From Symbiodinium natans (taxonomy: Eukaryota > Sar > Dinophyceae > Suessiales > Symbiodiniaceae): DNA of 64,000 nucleotides. Positions 59,296 to 64,000 of the stretch are shown piece by piece. Under the pieces are notes generated by a model. It searched no databases, was not told where the DNA came from, and saw only the letters and a list, made by a program, of their open reading frames with translations. Both the position numbers and the translations under genes were made by a program. Position 1 is the first letter of the stretch. Each line of letters begins with the position of its first letter. The DNA is taken from contig CAJNDS010000618.1 in NCBI GenBank assembly GCA_905221605.1, forward strand, positions 1 to 64,000. Reading direction: 5' to 3'.

Positions 59296-59428
59296 GGTTC
59301 CCGGGGACTCCAAAACCCCTCAATTAAGGAATATAGGAATAGACCTTAAATTATAGTAGGAACCCGAATATGATCTGATCTAAGGTATATTCCTTAATTG
59401 AGGGGTTTTGGAGTCTCTGGGTTCTCGG
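59296..59428. mobile_element. MITE-like element with ends of about 30 bp and near-perfect 9-bp duplication
   Basis: Ends GACTCCAAAACCCCTCAATT / AATTGAGGGGTTTTGGAGTC enclose an AT-rich centre (element about 59305-59419). Flanks GGTTCCCGG (59296-59304) and GGTTCTCGG (59420-59428) differ at one base. Confidence 0.78.
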
Positions 59429-60120
59429 AAAACATCCCGCAGGGAAAAGAAGAACTCAGCCGCTCAGCCATTCAAATCTGGCTAGGTCGGAGCCCTTTGG
59501 ATTGCGACGTCTGCCGTGCCACTTGTCTGAAATCGGCAAGTCAACGAGTCAACCTCCACCAATACTTAATTTGCGGAAAGCTGAGTAGAGTCGAGGAAGC
59601 GCCCTACTTTCACGAAGTTATTATTACAGCATTCTACAGCACCTGCTTGGAGGTTCATGGATAGCTATCTCTGGGGGGTTATAAGTAATTAAGGGAACTA
59701 TACTTGTACGTCAAGGGCCCGTGGACGTTGTGGAGTGGAAAGCATGGTGTGTGCCCATTCCATGGGTCCACTTCTTTGTTGTGCCCATTGGGGTAGGGCG
59801 GAACCATTTTCTCCATTAAACTTGATCATATTGGCGATGGCTGAATCATGGGGGCCAGGAGTTTGGGGATGGATTGCAGACACAAGTATTGGAACATACT
59901 CTGGTCGGCAGCCATGCCGATGCTCGGACCTGCGAAAACACAAACTCGTTTCCGATTCCCAGACATGATCCGAACGCGGTTTGAAAGGAGCGCAGAGACA
60001 CACCTGGCGATGCCACGACTAAGTGCTTATGAGGGTTTTGGAAGCGCTACAAGACCGAGCTTGGGAATGAAGCTGATTCATCTACTTTGTGTTTCGACAT
60101 AGGGTCCGGCGTTTTTTTTC

Positions 60121-62105
60121 TCAGGTCTGGCTCTCTTTTTTCACTTTCTCAGGTCTGGCCGCCCAGTAAACAGCAAGAAGCGAAGGAAGAACGCAACGAG
60201 GCCGTCGCAAAAGCCATGCCCGGGCCAAAGTGCATGCATGCACCACGACACACTGGACGCAATGACTGCGGCAGGCATCGTTTTCGATGCAAGTTTCCGC
60301 CTGCAGATGCAGAGGGACAGACCAACATGCTCTGCACTGCCTGGAGAATAAGCGTTTCATGACTGACGCCGGGAAAACCGCGTTTGTCGCCATTCTGGCA
60401 ACACCCACTTTAGTCAAGACCCTTCATCTCCTGGACAATCCGCACTTCTTCACTTCACGGGCCTCTTGCGTAGTCAAGTCCGACGAGTCCAACTATGTCA
60501 AGCTACTGCGACTTGGAAAAACATCTTTGCTGACTGGTGCGTGATTCCACTGGGCATACTGTCGAAGGAGTATAAAGAATCGCGCCTCCAAGGCTGCAAG
60601 ATCCCCAGCTGGACATCCCACTTGTCGCCAGTTCTCTACGCAGTTACCTCTGCCGACGTGCACCACGTATACAACCTGCTTTTTGAAGCTGTCAACCGCC
60701 TCACTGTGCGTGAGGTGCACGCATGCCTGTGAAAGACCACGTGCGGCAAGTTCATGCTGACTGGGCAATGTCAATCGAGACTGCACGGCAGTTGACATTC
60801 CCTGACAGCGTGCGTGCGTCTGACTTCTTCCACATGTGGGGCAATGATCAAAAGCAGACTGTCAGGGTTGCCTGAACCGCAGACAGCTGATATAAAGTCG
60901 GTGTTGCACATTACCCGAACCTCACGGAGTTCCATCACTTTTCGTTGCGGTTTTTCCGGCGCATGGCGGAACAAAAAAGCAAGGATGTTTGGGGGCAACC
61001 TCAGTTCATGTCCTACCTACGCAGCACATACTTTTTTCAGCTTTCCCCAGCAGAGGTGCTGGCGCAATACCAGGTGAGGGATGCTATTCTAACGGCAGAG
61101 GGCACAGTCATTTGCGCGAGCTGGCGGGCATCACATGCCCGATCGCAGCCTGGCGCAGCTGGGTCGCAACCCGTCGAAGCAAATCACAAGCATGACCTTC
61201 GCGCTGCGCTGGTCCGCGTGCTTGCAGGGCGGGACCCGCGGGCATTTTTCCCACCCTTTCGTGAAGCCTTGATGGCGCGTGGTCACCTGTCGCGAAATGG
61301 CAGATCAACAGCTCTGCAGTTGCGCTTTGGCATCAACGCGAGTGCATACAGCGTGTACAGTTACGGGAGGGCTTTGTCTATGTCATGCGTCGCAGCCTCC
61401 TGCAGTGGCGTCCTGGCCGCTCACGGTGGAGCCTACATCCCTGTACCTGCAGACGACCTCAGGGTCTCCTGCATAGAAGCCCACGAGTGTGCGAAAATGG
61501 CAAGCATGCGCAGCGGGACGGACTTGCTCCGGTTGTGGCGACAGGCGCGGATCATCACAGGTCGCGCCTATGCACTGGATTTTGTGTGGAAGCGGTGCCG
61601 TTATCATCGGGTCGCAGTGTTGGCCGGTGAGCTGGCCACCGATCGCTGGAGCATGCTGCAGAGCCTCTGCCCGAGTCTGCCATTTGCGCTGGTGTCCTGT
61701 TGCTAACACATGCGGGTGGTCCAGTCTTTGCTCACTACCGGGGACACATCTCTCGATGTCATCGGCCAGCGTGCAGTTGGACGTCCACCGAGTCTCGACT
61801 TCTCTCAACGCGGCCGAAGCGCAGGGCAGCTCATGGTAGAAGCGGCCGAGCGTCAGGCCTGCCTGCGTGCGCGCGCGACAGCCGAGCAGCAGGGCGCGGA
61901 GTTTGCCCCTACCGTCAACGAGGCGCCCGCCTCCGCAGCTCGTGCCAATGCTGCTGCAACACGCTTCCAGCCCGTGCGCGGGCCAGCTTGCAGCTCCAGT
62001 CAGAATAGCAGTCGGGGACCCACCGAGTTCCGCGCCAACTTTGACCTAGTGCAGGCAGGCAAGCAGTGTAGAGCAAGTGAAAGTGTTTCTGCAGCAAATC
62101 CATAG
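60121..62105 (+). pseudogene. Decayed transposase-like gene of a dinoflagellate repeat family
   Basis: Coding character persists over 2 kb but the frame is broken. One frame covers about 60287-60544, another 60466-60732, and a third runs from 60723 to 62105 with stops near 60873, 60891 and 61704. Segments such as LSPVLYAVTSADVHHVYNLL, VRQVHADWAMSIETARQL and SQPGAAGSQPVEANH resemble, from memory, a large family of dinoflagellate proteins related to transposases; I cannot say whether Mutator-like. No catalytic triad can be placed. An intron-containing gene is an alternative for the frame changes, but in-frame stops without good splice sites favour a pseudogene. Confidence 0.45.
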
Positions 62106-62377
62106 CACTCTTCTTGACAGGCCACTCCTGGGCCTGGTAGTCGGCTTCCACCACACACTGGCATCTACAACAATGAAAAGAATCAGGCGCGGGTAAGTTT
62201 GCCTGCGGCAAGCAGTCGCCCGTGTCCAATGGCTCTGCGAGGCTTGGGTCGCCATGCAGGACGACATATACGTACTATGTATAAATAAATCCATATATAT
62301 ATATATGCTTATATTGTAATGTTTCCCGGGACCTGGAAATGCTAGCACAGTATTACAAGCCCATGCATGCTCTGGTT

Positions 62378-62775
62378 GCTAGGATCTGAAAGCAGGTAAC
62401 GTACATAAGGACCATGATTTACAGGTTCTTTGCGGTTTTTGCAATGATTCAGAAGCTCGAAACGCGGAAAACACTGCAAATTTTCGTATTCAAGCGTATG
62501 AGAAGCCCGCACATGCCGTAATCACTAGGATTTGGCGCGCTGCCAAGCAGGCGAACGTACAGAAATAACATGGTTTACAGATTTATTCGACGGTTTCTGC
62601 AATGATTCAGGAGCCCGAAACGCGATTAAACGCCCGTGAATGCTGTAATTGCTAGGACTTGGCGCTCTGTCAAGCAGGCGAACGTACATAAACACAATGA
62701 TTTACAGGTTCTGCTGCGGTTTTTGCAGTGATTCAGGAGCTCCAAACGCGCAAAACCCTGCAAATTACAGTGTTT
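62378..62775. repeat. Tandem repeat of about 125 bp, three units
   Basis: Each unit contains AAGCAGGCGAACGTACA, ATGATTTACAGGTTCT and TGCAATGATTCAGGAGC, with 10-20% divergence between units. Confidence 0.75.
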
Positions 62776-63955
62776 ACAGCCTGTCGGCCGCCCAGGTGTC
62801 GAGCCAGACCTAGGAAAAAAAACGAAGGGGAAAGCCAGACCTAAGAAAAAAAACACCTGCGCCTCCGACATAGTATCAGATCCAAAAGCTGACGCAGATC
62901 CTCTTCATCTCAGCCCCGTGAACCTTCAAAGTGGGTACCGGTACGACATGGGCTCACAAGCTACACTGCTAGTTTATGGCAGGGACTATTGCCATGCAAC
63001 ATAAAGCATCATGAAGCAAGAGCGAATTTGTGCGACATGGCATCCAAGGTTCAGCACCTATGCCAACGGACGATTTCTTCGAACGCTGCTCGGACAAGCT
63101 CCATCTGTCAACACAGCATGAAAAGGCAGCACCCCAAACGCTAAAGCCTAAACCCTATAGCCCCTAAACCCTGCAGAGCGGCCCCCTGGGCTCAGCTAAG
63201 TGGGTGGCAAAAAAAAAAACCTAAACCCCTAAACCCCTAAACCCCTAAACCAGGGCCACAAGACCCAGGTTCCATGATCCATTCGGGCCATCCCGCCCTG
63301 CTTCAGGGCTGCGACAATTGAAAAGCGAGGAGTTCTGAGGAAAGACTGCTCCGGAAGCCTCCTGGGTGCGATCTGGGTGTTGTGTAGTTAGCCTGGTCAA
63401 CCCTCAACCCTAAACCCCAAGGGAACGAAAACAGAACGAGAGAGGGAGGGCCCAGGGAGGGAGGGAGGGACAAAAGTCCAATAGCGATGACAGCTTCGCA
63501 TTTCGCAGCCTAGATATCCATAAGCGATGACAGCTTTGCGACACACATCCAAACACGAGGGCGGTTTCGCAGTTCACGAGCCCCGAAGTCTTGAAGCGAT
63601 GACAGTCTTGAGGACGGTGAGTGCGGCCACGCCCGCGCCTAGGTGAGAGCGCATTGTTTCGTCCCAAAAACGCGAGCCCCACTCACTTCGAAAGAGCACG
63701 GGACCGAGACTCCAAGCGCTGCAGAAGAGCCCAGAACACAAGAGTTGGGAAGACACTGCCAGGCGACTCTGGGCCGGATGGAATAGGTATGTCAAGGGGA
63801 GGGTGAAATTTAGTTAGGGCGGGGGGGGGGAGCAGCTTAAGTTAGAAGAAGCATAGACACGATCGAGAGAATGCCAGTGGAGAAGGACGCCTCTTTGAAG
63901 ATGTCGTGCTCTGATCTCGCCGGGCCAGGGAGTGACTCTCGTCAGTAGCAGGCAA
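62776..63955. other. Non-coding stretch to near the window end
   Basis: Telomere-like fragments at 63140-63170 and 63219-63252 (CCCCTAAA units). A GGGA-rich run is at 63440-63470. Three spaced copies of AGCGATGACAG lie at 63485-63606. No gene recognised. Confidence 0.45.
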
Positions 63956-64000
63956 GCGGTTTGGGGTTTCGGATTTAGGGTTTGGGGTTTAGGGTTTGGG
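63956..64000 (+). repeat. Telomere-like tract at the window edge
   Basis: TTTGGGG and TTTAGGG units, truncated by the window end. Confidence 0.75.

Overview
The window reads as nuclear DNA of a dinoflagellate, most like Symbiodiniaceae. Three things point there. Plant-type telomere units (TTTAGGG/CCCTAAA) are scattered at dozens of internal sites in both orientations. A tubulin-ligase-like gene is broken into short exons whose introns mostly begin GC or GA and end AG|G. The window also holds a GC-rich retroelement and a decayed transposase-like gene that resemble dinoflagellate families known to me. No prokaryotic operon, rRNA, tRNA or CRISPR array was seen.

The centrepiece is one complete LTR retrotransposon, 8143-25140 (about 17 kb). 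It has two 297-bp LTRs that look identical (5'-TGTGA...TCACA-3'), a 4-bp target duplication GTTT, a tRNA-Pro-like primer-binding site and a purine tract. Three overlapping + strand reading frames follow each other, each -1 to the one before: gag-protease, a 2,875-codon pol, and a third ORF. Pol is out of the usual order: the RT thumb/connection segment and RNase H come first, then integrase, and the RT fingers/palm with YVDD come last, about 6 kb downstream of their own C-terminal half. After RT lies a Tpt1/KptA RNA 2'-phosphotransferase domain cut by tandem in-frame stops (TGA TAG). ORF3 then carries a C2H2 finger, a RanBP2 finger, a basic region, one membrane helix, a SWIM finger and a single-HKD PLD-like nuclease. 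About twenty small hairpins of one design, each with a single bulged G and covarying stems, are spread over LTRs, leader, ORFs and 3' UTR. Together these make the element the candidate new system: a recent retroelement that carries its own RNA-processing-type enzymes.

Flanks. 1-8142 is non-coding mosaic with telomere-like tracts, a 20-bp hairpin-forming satellite (6029-6637) and one possible LMF1-like exon near 2.9 kb. 25145-49770 is largely gene-poor: short inverted-repeat elements (several with 6-9 bp target duplications), microsatellites, a 400-bp almost pure G/A tract (38.4 kb) and an AT-rich island (47.8-49.2 kb). 49.9-55.4 kb holds a split TTLL gene, of which eleven exons (52728-55403) join in frame and give the ATP-grasp core of a TTLL3/8-like tubulin ligase. 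55.4-60.1 kb is repeat-rich with 10-bp CCCTATAAAC arrays. 60.1-62.1 kb holds a decayed transposase-like gene. 62.1-64 kb has tandem repeats and telomere-like tracts.

All exon joins, domain calls and hairpins were made by eye. No alignment, folding or database search was run.
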